DNA from: Owenia fusiformis
Taxonomy: Eukaryota > Annelida > Polychaeta > Sabellida > Oweniidae
DNA length: 64,000 nt
Assembly (NCBI GenBank): GCA_903813345.2
Contig: CAIIXF020000001.1
Location: 60,651,885-60,715,884 of the forward strand
Direction of reading: 5' to 3'
The position numbers were made by a program, and so were the translations under genes. This document shows positions 52,401 to 61,439 of the stretch, piece after piece. Each line of letters opens with the position of its first letter. Within the stretch, counting starts at the first letter, position 1. The notes beneath the pieces were generated by a model. That model made no database searches, was not told the DNA's origin, and worked only from the letters and a program-made list of their open reading frames with translations.

Positions 52401-55400
52401 AATACAATATTACAAACATGAGAACATAGTGGATGGTTCCAGAGGTCACCATCAGACCTGGGTACACCTCCAAATATATAACAATACAATATTACAAACA
52501 TGAGGACATAGTGGATGCTTCCAGATGTCACCATCAGACCTGGGTACACCTACAAATATATAACAATACAATATTACAAACATGAGGACATAGTGGATGC
52601 TTCCAGATGTCACCATCAGACCTGGGTACACCTACAAATATATAACAATACAATATCATAAACATGAGAACATAGTGGATGCTTCCAGATGTCACCATCA
52701 GACCTGGGTACACCTACAAATATATAACAATACAATATTACAAACATGAGAACATAGTGGATGCTTCCAGAGGTCACCATCAGACCTGGGTACACCTCCA
52801 AATATATAACAATACAATATTACAAACATGAGAACATAGTGGATGCTTCCAGATGTCACCATCAGACCTGGGTACACCTACAAATATATAACAATACAAT
52901 ATCATAAACATGAGAACATAGTGGATGCTTCCAGATGTCACCATCAGACCTGGGTACACCTACAAATATATAACAATACAATATTACAAACATGAGAACA
53001 TAGTGGATGCTTCCAGAGGTCACCATCAGACCTGGGTACACCTCCAAATATATAACAATACAATATTACAAACATGAGAACATAGTGGATGCTTCCAGAT
53101 GTCACCATCAGACCTGGGTACACCTACAAATATATAACAATACAATATTACAAACATGAGGACATAGTGGATGCTTCCAGAGGTCACCATCAGACCTGGG
53201 TACACCTACAAATATATAACAATACAATATCATAAACATGAGAACATAGTGGATGCTTCCAGAGGTCACCATCAGACCTGGGTACACCTACAAATATATA
53301 ACAATACAATATTACAAACATGAGAACATAGTGGATGCTTCCAGAGGTCACCATCAGACCTGGGTACACCTACAAATATATAACAATACAATATTACAAA
53401 CATGAGAACATAGTGGATGCTTCCAGAGGTCACCATCAGACCTGGGTACACCTACAAATATATAACAATACAATATTACAAACATGAGAACATAGTGGAT
53501 GCTTCCAGATGTCACCATCAGACCTGGGTACACCTACAAATAATAACAATACAATATTACAAACATGAGAACATAGTGGATGCTTCCAGAGGTCACCATC
53601 AGACCTGGGTACACCTCCAAATATATAACAATACAATATTACAAACATGAGAACATAGTGGATGCTTCCAGATGTCACCATCAGACCTGGGTACACCTAC
53701 AAATATATAACAATACAATATTACAAACATGAGGACATAGTGGATGCTTCCAGAGGTCACCATCAGACCTGGGTACACCTACAAATATATAACAATACAA
53801 TATCATAAACATGAGAACATAGTGGATGCTTCCAGAGGTCACCATCAGACCTGGGTACACCTACAAATATATAACAATACAATATTACAAACATGAGAAC
53901 ATAGTGGATGCTTCCAGAGGTCACCATCAGACCTGGGTACACCTACAAATATATAACAATACAATATTACAAACATGAGAACATAGTGGATGCTTCCAGA
54001 GGTCACCATCAGACCTGGGTACACCTACAAATATATAACAATACAATATTACAAACATGAGAACATAGTGGATGCTTCCAGATGTCACCATCAGACCTGG
54101 GTACACCTACAAATAATAACAATACAATATCATAAACATATTGTTAATGCTGATTTGGGGAGAGCCTACAACTATTCTTTACCATTTTACCAGCTCTATA
54201 AGTAAAAGTGCTGGTAATTAATGAAAGGCAAATATGTCATGCCAACCCCATCACCCAATTAGGTAAAATTCAAATGGTGGGGTTGAGATGACATGGTACT
54301 AAATCAAATGATCAATTCATTCATATTTGCCAGTTTTATTTATAAAAAAGACATTTCCCTTCCTTAATTTAAAAAAAATCAATTGAATCAAAGGTCTACA
54401 CACACGATGTGACATTTAATAAATAAAAAACATAAATAATATAAATGACTATTTTATGTTTCTAACTTACTGTTCCACCCACAATACGGCCAAGAGGGTA
54501 CCATGCTCTTTCATCAAACCAGTTGAGGAAATCATAGAAGTTGGTTGCAACCATGTGATGGGTCGCCCTGTAGTTGAACCTGCAAAAATGTTATAATATA
54601 AATATAATGTTCCTGTTGTTATAGAAAGGGAAAAAGCGGATTTGCAAACCAGCAACTCATATATAAGTAACTTCATAAAAAATTCAAGTTCAAAAAAGTA
54701 AGTAAAATTATTGTTGAAATTCTACTGAAATCCGACTTGCTAATATCCTGAGTATCAGAGCTTAGAAAATTTGGCTCTTGATGTAAATATAGTCTTAATG
54801 TTGTTAAGAGTGTCATAATGAAATGAAGGCCACGCACTGAAGCTGAAAATTCAATAAATGCCATTTTGACCTGATTGGTCAAGGCAAGATCAAACGATCA
54901 TCCCTAATTCAAACAATGACGATCACTTTTAAAGGAGCAAAATGAAAATATTGGAAAGGAAAACTCTCTAGTTATTCTTAGCCAGCCAGTCATATACATG
55001 TTATAAATGGCAAAATGTTCCAATCATATTGAAGACAATTGGGAAATAACACATTGACTTAAACTAGTTTGTCCAGTTTGTTATACATCCCTCCAAATCT
55101 TGCCATTTACTCAAATAGGTCACTCAAAAATCTACAAATGTGAGCTTGAGCTTGCATTATGGACCACCAGTAAGGGGTATAAAATTGTACGACCTTAAAA
55201 TCCTAACAAGCTTACGATATTTAATTTAATGAATTGGTGGTAATTTTAAAAGAGCTGAAGAGATGAGCACTCCAGGGAGCATGTTAGCATTTGCAGTACA
55301 TGTTTATAAGAACCTTTTTTAATTGCACAACGCAAAGCTAAATGTCATCCACATATTAAGTTATAAAAATGATATTATACACTAGAAGTACATAGCTTAT

Positions 55401-58400
55401 TGACATATTTAAAAACAATTTTGTGTAAAAAAGCTCATGACTTCATGATTGTGTAATAAATCTTATTTTGATCATATCTAATTTTTGAAAAAGACGAATT
55501 AATTTAAGAAAATTTCTCAAAAAGGTGATACAGTATCATCTAATCGAGCCAAAATTTGGTTTCAAAGCTTATGAAATAATTCAGTTGTACGTTATTAAAT
55601 TGAGTCGCAATACAGTTTAGCAATTTAAATATAACAAAACATCATAAGGTGATGTCATAAACATTATTTATAGAATGTATCTCATTTGCATAATATAACA
55701 ACCTTCCACATCTGCTTGTAATTGATGAAGTGCATATGATGTAAAACTGCATAGGTCAGAAGTATAATAGTAGTTACATAAAGTTATACTCTCCTGCAGT
55801 GTTTTATAGACATCTTTAAAAAGATCAAGTGCAGAAATCAATTTTGAAAATAATGAATGTATTTTTTTGAGAAGCGAAGTCGAACGAATGCCAACGGTAA
55901 TTACAAATGATTCATGTTATTTCACTCCATTTCCTCTGCATTGAGTTCATAGAGATTTAGAATGAAACTTACCTACATTTTAATGACCAAATGTTTTCGT
56001 ACGTTTATAGCACACTGTATACTAGGATGAATGGAACAATGGCAATCTTGAAATGCAAAAACAGAACTTTTGAGGCAGAATTTGGTGATAAAGGAATATT
56101 TAAAGACACTGTGGAATTGTATTTTTTGGTCAAATCAATGTTTCCCAACAATTTTATAAACTTTGGGAGCAATGTAAAAATTCCCTTTTACAAGCCCAGC
56201 TGAATTAACAAGTGAAGGGAGCTCGGATATGAGCAACGAAGATGGGCAAAAGACCTGTTTACAAGGTATGTATCTTTCCAGACCCTTTGTCAAGCATGCT
56301 AATATATAAGCCTGTGGCATATTTGTGTAAAACAATAAAAGTCAACAAAACAACATATCTATAAACTAAATAAACAATCACATTCACCATTCATATCACA
56401 GCCCAGAAGACAATAAAACTAAATGATGCTAATTCAAGAAATAGAAAAAATAGTTCCATGATGTATTTTCAATATTAGTTGCAGTAAAATTTCAAGAATT
56501 CTATTTTGAGTTTTGTTCTGTTATGATGGTGATCCAGAAGTGACATCAAATGTGTTGCCATATCAACACTACTGGGCCATTCATCTTGAAACTTGGTACA
56601 GATGTTAAAGAGGGGAGAAAGCCCCAGAGCTTAAGAGTTAACAGTTATAATTTTGTCTATTGCGTACTACCTCTGTTTGCGCAACTTCTCACACGTTTTC
56701 AAAAATAACATGTTGCTGCGATGTTTTATTCGATGGAAACATATTCATTGCAGCTTTCTTTATCTTGAACCAAAATAACAAGCTATGATATTAAGCAAAA
56801 TGGCAGAAATTAATATAATATTATTTGAAACGTGTTTCAAAAATTTTGAAACCGCCATTGCTTGTCTGTCGATTTGACCAATCAGGATGATATGTCTCCT
56901 CAATACAGATTTACATGTTAGACATATGTCTTCTTTGAACCCTGGGGTTATTCCACCCTGAGATGTAAAGAATAAAGCTTCGACAATTTGATTGATTCAT
57001 TCCAAAGTTGCTATGGTAACCTGATGTGATGTCACCTGTGGAAATTGAACTTAGTGAGAGAAATAAAAGTCTTCTCTACTTTATAAACCTAAATGATTCA
57101 TTTTATGTTGCCTTTCGAACGTCAATGTAGTATCACATATCTCTCAAAGCACCACAGCACACACGGCCATCCAGTAGTTATGTCAATATAGATACATTTT
57201 ACAAGTGAAACTTACTTCGGTCCAAAGCCTTCTCTATATTCCGGCTTTGAGGAGGAAGATTGAGCTGCCTTAGTATTATAAATATTGTAAATCATTGTGT
57301 CACACGCACAGTAAATATGGCATAATAATATGAAATATACCTTTATGTATAGATTTGAAGAACATCAGCTCACATCCCCGTCTGAATCTATTGTTATATT
57401 TGATTTCTTTAAGCGAGAATAATTTCAAATGTTATTCACGTCCAGAACCGGAAGCCATTTTTAGCTACAGCGAGAAAATTTCACCATGTGTCGAACTCCG
57501 AAATGAAATTTTGAAATATCTAAATCCAGACAAGCAACGCTTCATCCTAAATATTATTAATATTCTTAAAAATATTTATAAAATTTATTAAAAATGAGTT
57601 CTAGGTGCGTGTAGGTGCGTGTAGCACAGTACATACGAAATCAACGAAGTTTCGTCTAGCTGTAAGCTAGAGACTCGAGTAAAGTGAAACCATTTAAATT
57701 GTCATAGAGGATTTAAAATTAGCGACCCATATGTTGACAGACGGATGGACAGGAAAGTTTGTGATAACAATAGGCCAAAACATGTGAGGTAAATTGTTAA
57801 TAAATGTGTAATATCTTGAAGAAGGTTGATTTTGAATATAGCTAATGGCTTCAGTCGCCCTTCCTTCAATCATGGGCTTTGCTTCAATATTTGACATTGA
57901 TATCCAGTTGCAAATGTATGCAAAGCATTTGCTTATAAATTGATAATCTTCCTTGACGACATGCTTGTAATTCGTAACAGAATTTATATTGTCATGAATA
58001 TCAGTCATGTGACCAACAAAATGGTGACATTCATTTCCCCAAAATTTGAGGTTCAATATGCATCGGTATATTGCTATCTTCATTGTCTTATTTGACAAGA
58101 GTATCACAATGTAACATAGGGCGTTAAGGGACCTATCGCATACTGGGAAGTAGACATGTGGAGAATATCATATGTAAATAATTTTCTCCAGGAACTTCAG
58201 AGCCTCGGGATAAGTTGTGAATGAAATTGTAAGGATTATGTATTATATTCAGTTACAAAAGTCCAAATCTAATTGTTGCATATCAACACAATGATAACCA
58301 AGATTGAAAACATGTGCTTTCATAACCAATAAGTTTCTAATTTTGCAACACTTGATGAAATTATCCAAGATTTCTAGAATCTGGTCACAAAATTTTGCAG

Positions 58401-58586
58401 GAAAATGGATGCTCACCAAGGATCGAATTCATGGATGATGCTCTCGAATCTAATCACCGCAAACAATCTAGAGCTGAAGCCAGCAACACATGCTAAACTT
58501 AGAACGGCGAATGTGACCAAACTCAGCCATCCTGCGGGCTTTGTCAGTGAATTTCTAATATCGGTTTTGGAGCCGGTGTCAGCCAT
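37399..58586 (-). CDS. STT3B: STT3B, catalytic subunit of oligosaccharyltransferase (complete, 17 coding exons)
   Basis: STT3 transfers the lipid-linked glycan to Asn in N-x-S/T sequons in the ER lumen. Coding exons from 5' to 3': 58586-58417, 54579-54471, 47307-47198, 46736-46648, 46387-46299, 46018-45953, 45624-45525, 45288-45190, 44952-44806, 44431-44228, 43683-43490, 43302-43109, 42977-42806, 42484-42311, 42138-42025, 40966-40760, 37497-37399. All have AG/GT borders and matching phases: 2337 nt, 778 residues plus TAG. Key motifs: EFDPW (Asp55), DNE (173-175), [10 protein letters not shown] (354-363), WWDYG (552-556), the DK motif DINKFLWM (619-626), and sequons at Asn564, 571 and 575. GELQ+[18 protein letters not shown] and the Lys-rich tail point to STT3B over STT3A. 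Vertebrate STT3B is slightly longer, about 820 residues. Intron 2 is almost entirely an exon-derived minisatellite. Confidence 0.96.
37960..38545 (+). mobile_element. LINE C-terminal fragment
   Basis: Two adjacent frames (37973-38194, 38200-38544) read on from each other. The second begins [20 protein letters not shown] and has CQSC...HYFYEC, followed by [10 protein letters not shown]. This is the zinc-binding C-terminal region common after LINE reverse transcriptases. The frame change near 38194 and the missing polymerase mark it as dead. Confidence 0.65.
38975..39506. repeat. 38-bp minisatellite, 14 copies
   Basis: Exactly fourteen units of 38 bases, each starting tggttgagggtatgcaac and ending ttcatacagac. 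Copies are almost identical; two carry acagtc in place of acattc. The array lies in STT3B intron 16 and should be length-polymorphic. Confidence 0.97.
40760..40966 (-). CDS. STT3B: STT3B exon 16
   Basis: It encodes residues 678-746: [20 protein letters not shown] followed by the conserved [20 protein letters not shown] and a Lys-rich end. The donor is AAG|GTGAG. Confidence 0.95.
41000..42024 (-). other. STT3B intron 15
   Basis: A segment near 41680-41820 has agtggaacacc, aagtggaaca and gttccact words, also present near 63530-63610, suggesting a shared MITE. Nothing else was recognised. Confidence 0.45.
42025..42138 (-). CDS. STT3B: STT3B exon 15
   Basis: It encodes residues 640-677, [14 protein letters not shown] through [16 protein letters not shown], in the lumenal C-terminal domain. 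Confidence 0.95.
42311..42484 (-). CDS. STT3B: STT3B exon 14 (DK motif)
   Basis: It encodes residues 582-639, [16 protein letters not shown] through GEHPRDIK. It contains [20 protein letters not shown] and the DK motif (Asp619, Lys622, Met626) that helps recognise the sequon +2 residue. Confidence 0.97.
42806..42977 (-). CDS. STT3B: STT3B exon 13 (WWDYG motif)
   Basis: It encodes residues 525-581 (57 codons after one phase base): [19 protein letters not shown], then [20 protein letters not shown] and [15 protein letters not shown] binds the Ser/Thr of the sequon. The NNTWNNS segment holds conserved N-glycosylation sequons of STT3 itself. Confidence 0.97.
43109..43302 (-). CDS. STT3B: STT3B exon 12 (last membrane segment)
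   Basis: It encodes residues 460-523: a charged loop, then [18 protein letters not shown] (final transmembrane segment) and [19 protein letters not shown], the entry to the lumenal domain. Confidence 0.95.
43490..43683 (-). CDS. STT3B: STT3B exon 11
   Basis: It encodes residues 396-459: [20 protein letters not shown] and following membrane helix, then an acidic/Lys-rich loop ending KNSQYYDK. The Arg in GVMVRLML is a conserved STT3 residue near the lipid-linked glycan. Confidence 0.95.
44228..44431 (-). CDS. STT3B: STT3B exon 10 (SVSE loop)
   Basis: It encodes residues 328-394: [34 protein letters not shown] and a membrane helix ending [12 protein letters not shown] lies in external loop 5, which covers the bound acceptor. 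Confidence 0.96.
44806..44952 (-). CDS. STT3B: STT3B exon 9
   Basis: It encodes residues 279-326, [20 protein letters not shown] then [16 protein letters not shown] and a membrane helix ending LTWA. The conserved spacing to exon 10 and phase support the call. Confidence 0.93.
45190..45288 (-). CDS. STT3B: STT3B exon 8
   Basis: It encodes residues 246-277, [20 protein letters not shown] then [12 protein letters not shown], a strongly conserved STT3 segment. Confidence 0.95.
45525..45624 (-). CDS. STT3B: STT3B exon 7
   Basis: It encodes residues 212-244, [20 protein letters not shown] then [13 protein letters not shown]. The [13 protein letters not shown] segment is an STT3 signature. Confidence 0.96.
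45953..46018 (-). CDS. STT3B: STT3B exon 6
   Basis: A 66-base exon encoding residues 190-211 ([11 protein letters not shown] then LSYFYM). Confidence 0.94.
46299..46387 (-). CDS. STT3B: STT3B exon 5 (DNE motif)
   Basis: It encodes residues 161-189, [20 protein letters not shown] then ALMFTYYLW. Asp173 and Glu175 form the second acidic motif that coordinates the catalytic metal. Confidence 0.96.
46648..46736 (-). CDS. STT3B: STT3B exon 4
   Basis: It encodes residues 131-159: [15 protein letters not shown], then [12 protein letters not shown]. The split codon gives Val160 before PGYISRS. Confidence 0.95.
47198..47307 (-). CDS. STT3B: STT3B exon 3 (source of the intronic array)
   Basis: It encodes residues 94-129, [20 protein letters not shown] then [16 protein letters not shown], ending TTCAG|GTACAT. 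Joined to exon 2 it makes the conserved RIVGGT+VYPGLM. Its first 49 bases (47307-47259), together with the 33 bases before it, are the unit repeated about 84 times upstream. Only this copy continues into the rest of the exon. Its acceptor (ttattatttgtag) is the minority, 81-bp type. Confidence 0.96.
47259..54138 (-). repeat. 82-bp exon-3-derived minisatellite in STT3B intron 2, about 84 units
   Basis: Each unit, read on the coding strand, is 33 intron bases (tgtttgtaatattgtattgt then tatatatttgtag) plus the first 49 bases of exon 3 (gtgtacccaggtctgatggt ... ctatgttctca). The unit proximal to the gene is exon 3 itself. Most units are 82 bp; some are 81 bp (ttattattt in place of ttatatattt), for example at about 47312, 48133, 48463, 49526, 51738, 52393, 53539 and 54111. 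Other shuffled variants are gacatct/gacctct, gtag/ggag at the acceptor, gttctca/gtcctca, agcatcc/accatcc and taatatt/tatgata. The array fills about 95% of the 7.16 kb intron. As 82 is not a multiple of three, read-through changes frame each unit and soon meets a stop. Confidence 0.98.
54235..54296. repeat. short hairpin in STT3B intron 2
   Basis: Inverted arms tgtcatgccaaccccatc and ggtggggttgagatgaca enclose about 25 bases. It is a probable tiny MITE next to the array. Confidence 0.6.
54471..54579 (-). CDS. STT3B: STT3B exon 2
   Basis: It encodes residues 58-93, [20 protein letters not shown] then [16 protein letters not shown], the conserved first external loop. The donor is ACA|GTAAGT. 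Confidence 0.97.
54580..58416 (-). other. STT3B intron 1
   Basis: This 3.8 kb intron is AT-rich and mostly without recognised features. The candidate exon at 57216-57295 lies within it. A minus-strand GTAAGT near 55975 has no convincing exon attached. Confidence 0.7.
57216..57295 (-). CDS. candidate alternative first exon or nested small exon
   Basis: On the minus strand an ATG at 57295 opens 26 codons ([20 protein letters not shown] at the start) plus two bases, ending CGAA|GTAAGT. The phase (two spare bases) equals that of STT3B exon 1, so it could splice in frame to exon 2. The resulting protein would lack the first membrane helix and EFDPW. It may instead start an unrelated nested gene, or be chance. 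I do not recognise the peptide. Confidence 0.25.
58417..58586 (-). CDS. STT3B: STT3B exon 1 (start, first membrane helix, EFDPW)
   Basis: It starts at ATG 58586-58584 (context gaagcaATGgct), the first ATG in the frame. It encodes residues 1-57: a short cytosolic start, the helix [18 protein letters not shown], then [20 protein letters not shown], split as TG|G before exon 2. EFDPW holds catalytic Asp55. Confidence 0.95.
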
Positions 58587-58619
58587 TGCTTCTTCTCCGA
58601 GGCAGCCACGTTTTGACGA

Positions 58620-58640
58620 TTGACCAATCAGATTGCAGGA
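58620..58640. promoter_or_regulatory. CCAAT box upstream of STT3B
   Basis: GACCAATCAG (CCAAT at 58624-58628) lies about 40 bases upstream of the STT3B start codon and matches the NF-Y consensus. It probably belongs to the core promoter or 5'UTR. Confidence 0.4.
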
Positions 58641-58843
58641 TTTGTACGTGACACACCACAAGTTACCTTTTCAGCACTTTGGCGTAAAGTTGGAAACTTC
58701 TTGTCCTTTAGAACGTTTTGTAAGTATATTACTTCAATTTACAAAGTTTAAGTACGGGTATTTTACCAGACATATATTTTACTTATGATATGAAATACAT
58801 ATTTGATCTTATCTGATCTCACAAATGTAAATATGAATTTTTA

Positions 58844-59080
58844 CAGTTGGGGACATAAATAAATGACAGGTGGATTTGCTGAAGTGAGGATTTCCCATGT
58901 TAAAAATAAGAGAATTTACAAGAGGCCATACATCAGTGGATGAGATTATACAAAATGTAAAATATACAAATTTTAAGGGATATATATCTAGACAATATTG
59001 GAAATTATGGGCTTTCAGACCACCATAATTAGGAAATGGTGATCGAAAATCGACCTGTCATTTATTTTTGTCCCCAACTG
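58844..59080. mobile_element. mariner-type MITE between STT3B and SRR1-like
   Basis: Ends cagttggggacataaataaa and the complement of cagttggggacaaaaataaa are flanked by TA on both sides (58842-58843, 59081-59082). The 237-base element has no transposase. Confidence 0.85.
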
Positions 59081-59136
59081 TAGTTGAATTCGATGCAAAA
59101 ATTTCAAAATTTATCTGTTTCTGTATCTGTTAGTGT

Positions 59137-59320
59137 CAGGCCCGTAGACAGAGGGGCAGCTGGGGGAGCGGAAGCTCCCCCCTGGCCAGAAATTCTTTCA
59201 AAATCATACAGTTTTTCACCATTCTGAGAATTTTTCGCATGATTTTTAGCCAAAATTGTGAAAAAGCTCCCCCCCACTGGAAAAAAGCTCCCCCTCCTGG
59301 TAAAAGCTGGCTACGGGCAA
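59137..59320. mobile_element. MITE with cccgtag ends
   Basis: The left part (caggcccgtagac, cagctgggggagc) and right part (gctccccctcctgg, gctacgggc) are inverted copies, with further gctccccc words inside. Confidence 0.65.
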
Positions 59321-59813
59321 GAGTGTTATATCTGTATATGTTTGAGATAATCAAACATACATAGCATGTTCTAACAAATAGACTCGTGAATTATGTTGCA
59401 TACACGTACATACATACTCTCAAAAACAACAATTAGAAGATCGTATGGCCCTTGAAAACGAGCTCTATAAAGCCAGTACAAGGATCGTGCTCCTTTTTGC
59501 CCATAATAATTCGTAATTGTAATGATTTTATTGTTAAATTATGATTAGGGTTAGCATAGACTTATCAAAATCAAGTGTTTACAAGTATCTGGTTGAAATG
59601 TATAAGTGCTCTTCTGACTTTTCCATTTTTCCTGGTGTTGACTTCCGAGAAGGCGTTGTATTTATAGGAATAGACAGGGCTTTTTAAACAGGATACATGT
59701 TTTTTGGGCATTAAAACTAAAGCGTTAATCTTTTCAGTAAATTTCCAAATAAGTTTCAAGGAGATTTGCAGATGCTAGTAACATTTTCATTTTTTATATT
59801 TCCATAAGTTGAA

Positions 59814-60632
59814 ATGGAAGATGGCGGGTTTACCGTAGTGAAGTATAAAAAGACTCGTCAACATATCCGGACATGTAGGCAGCATAGAATATCTGTTTCT
59901 GAAGATAACGATGCACTGGAGAATACTGATGTTAATAGAACAGCAATTATTAATAGACTTAATGAAGCAATATTACTTTTGGAATCATCAGCTTATTGTT
60001 CCAATTTGAAAAAGATGATCTCTGCTATGCTACAAGGTGATGGTACCCTTTGTGATGTCATGGAAATGGTGCTATATGGAGTTGGGAACTTCAGTAGTTG
60101 TCCAATCGCCCGCTATCAACTGGCTCTGTATACAATTCTTCATAGAGACTGCAATGTACCTCCAAACAAATGTTTTATATATGATCCAAAATTCTCTGAT
60201 GTTGAATTCGATGTATTGAAAGAGCTTGGATACTGCATCATTGAGGAGAATGAGGAAGGCAAGAGAGAAACCAGTTGTCCAACATTGTTCTATATGCCAC
60301 ATTGTGGTAAAGTGCTCTATAACAACTTACTGTGGAAGAACTGGAACAGCAGGCAACTAACAGATATTATGATACTAGGCAATAGTTTCTCAAATATGAA
60401 TGATTCTTTACCCAAGAAGGAATTCACTGATCATTATTCATATATTCAAAGGATATTACCATACACTGCTGAACTAAAGGTTGAAAATAATTTTGACCAT
60501 GTTGATATCTTTAATGATACAAGTTTACATTATTTTAAAGAGAATGTGTTGAATTCTATTCCAAGGGAATTCTGGTTGAAAAATTCTGAACCAATTGTAT
60601 CTGATGATGTTGAGATTATTCTCAAGAAATAG
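59814..60632 (+). CDS. SRRD: SRR1-like protein (SRRD homologue), single exon
   Basis: An intact 272-residue frame with an SRR1 domain at about residues 85-235. Recognisable segments are MVLYGVGNFSSCPIARYQLA (86-105), FIYDPKFSDVEFDVLKELGY (121-140), ENEEGK (145-150), and FYMPHCGKVLYNNLLWKNW (159-177). These are followed by IMILGNSF and DIFNDTSLHYF. The SRR1 family is linked to haem regulation and circadian input in yeast, plants and mammals; its biochemistry is poorly defined. The start is the first ATG, and AAGATGGCGG (59818-59827) overlaps codons 2-5 as a possible YY1 site. Vertebrate SRRD is a little longer at the N-terminus. The gene is divergent from STT3B, with about 1.2 kb between start codons. 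Confidence 0.93.
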   Translation: MEDGGFTVVKYKKTRQHIRTCRQHRISVSEDNDALENTDVNRTAIINRLNEAILLLESSAYCSNLKKMISAMLQGDGTLCDVMEMVLYGVGNFSSCPIARYQLALYTILHRDCNVPPNKCFIYDPKFSDVEFDVLKELGYCIIEENEEGKRETSCPTLFYMPHCGKVLYNNLLWKNWNSRQLTDIMILGNSFSNMNDSLPKKEFTDHYSYIQRILPYTAELKVENNFDHVDIFNDTSLHYFKENVLNSIPREFWLKNSEPIVSDDVEIILKK

Positions 60633-60904
60633 ACTGATGGACTGATTGCATTGGGACACTTGAATCTTGAATCTTCCAATGGTATCAATATACAAAACTT
60701 GTGGCAATTTATGTTGGCTTTACATGCCTCCTTGAATATGCTAGATATATTACATGTACTGTAAACGGTTATGACATAAGGAAAATATATAAATACAATG
60801 TATAAACAACTGGTCACTGGAATGGTTACCCAAAAATGTTTTTAATTTAGTTATGATCTATAACATGCAGATCAATAGAGTGTAACTCCTTACCAAGACG
60901 ATGG

Positions 60905-61425
60905 AAATTATTGATTGAAGGCCTCATTTTAAAGACTATGTCAGTGATTGATTGAAAACCTCATTTTTTCAAGATAATGTCAATGATTCATTGAATACCT
61001 CATTTCCAAGACTATTAGAGTCAATTATTGATTGAAGGCCTTATTTTTTACTATGCCAATGATTGACTGAATGCCTCAATTTTCTAGAAGATGTCAATGA
61101 TTGATTGAAGGCCTCATTTTGCAAGGTAATATAAAGTTTGATTGAAGACCTCAATTTTATAATGCCAGTGATTGATTGAAGGCCTGGTTTTTAAGATAAT
61201 GCCAAAGACTCATTGAATGCCTCTAGTTTCAAGACTAAGTCAATGACCAATTGATGTCCTCATTTTTTAAGACAATGTCAATAATTGATTGAAGGCCTCT
61301 TCAAGACTGACAGTGAATGATTAAAGGCCATATTTTCAAGATTATGTCAATGATTGATTGAAGACCTCATTTTTGAAGACAAAGTCAGTGATTGATTGAA
61401 GGTCTCATTTTTCAAGACTGTTAAA
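60905..61425. repeat. degenerate minisatellite, about 45-50 bp unit
   Basis: About a dozen imperfect copies of gattgattgaaggcctcatt then ttcaagactatgtcaat follow the SRR1-like gene. Length and sequence vary from copy to copy. Confidence 0.85.
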
Positions 61426-61439
61426 CTAAGTCTCGTCTC

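Noticed and set aside
47096-54205. Dozens of 60-126 codon open frames on both strands across 47-54 kb
   Set aside because: They are the three frames of the 82-bp repeat; the minus-strand pieces start with [10 protein letters not shown] only because the unit contains the beginning of STT3B exon 3. They are not separate genes.
58587-58661. Longer STT3B N-terminus upstream of ATG 58586
   Set aside because: The frame is open upstream but has no ATG; the first ATG has good context and gives the usual short cytosolic start.
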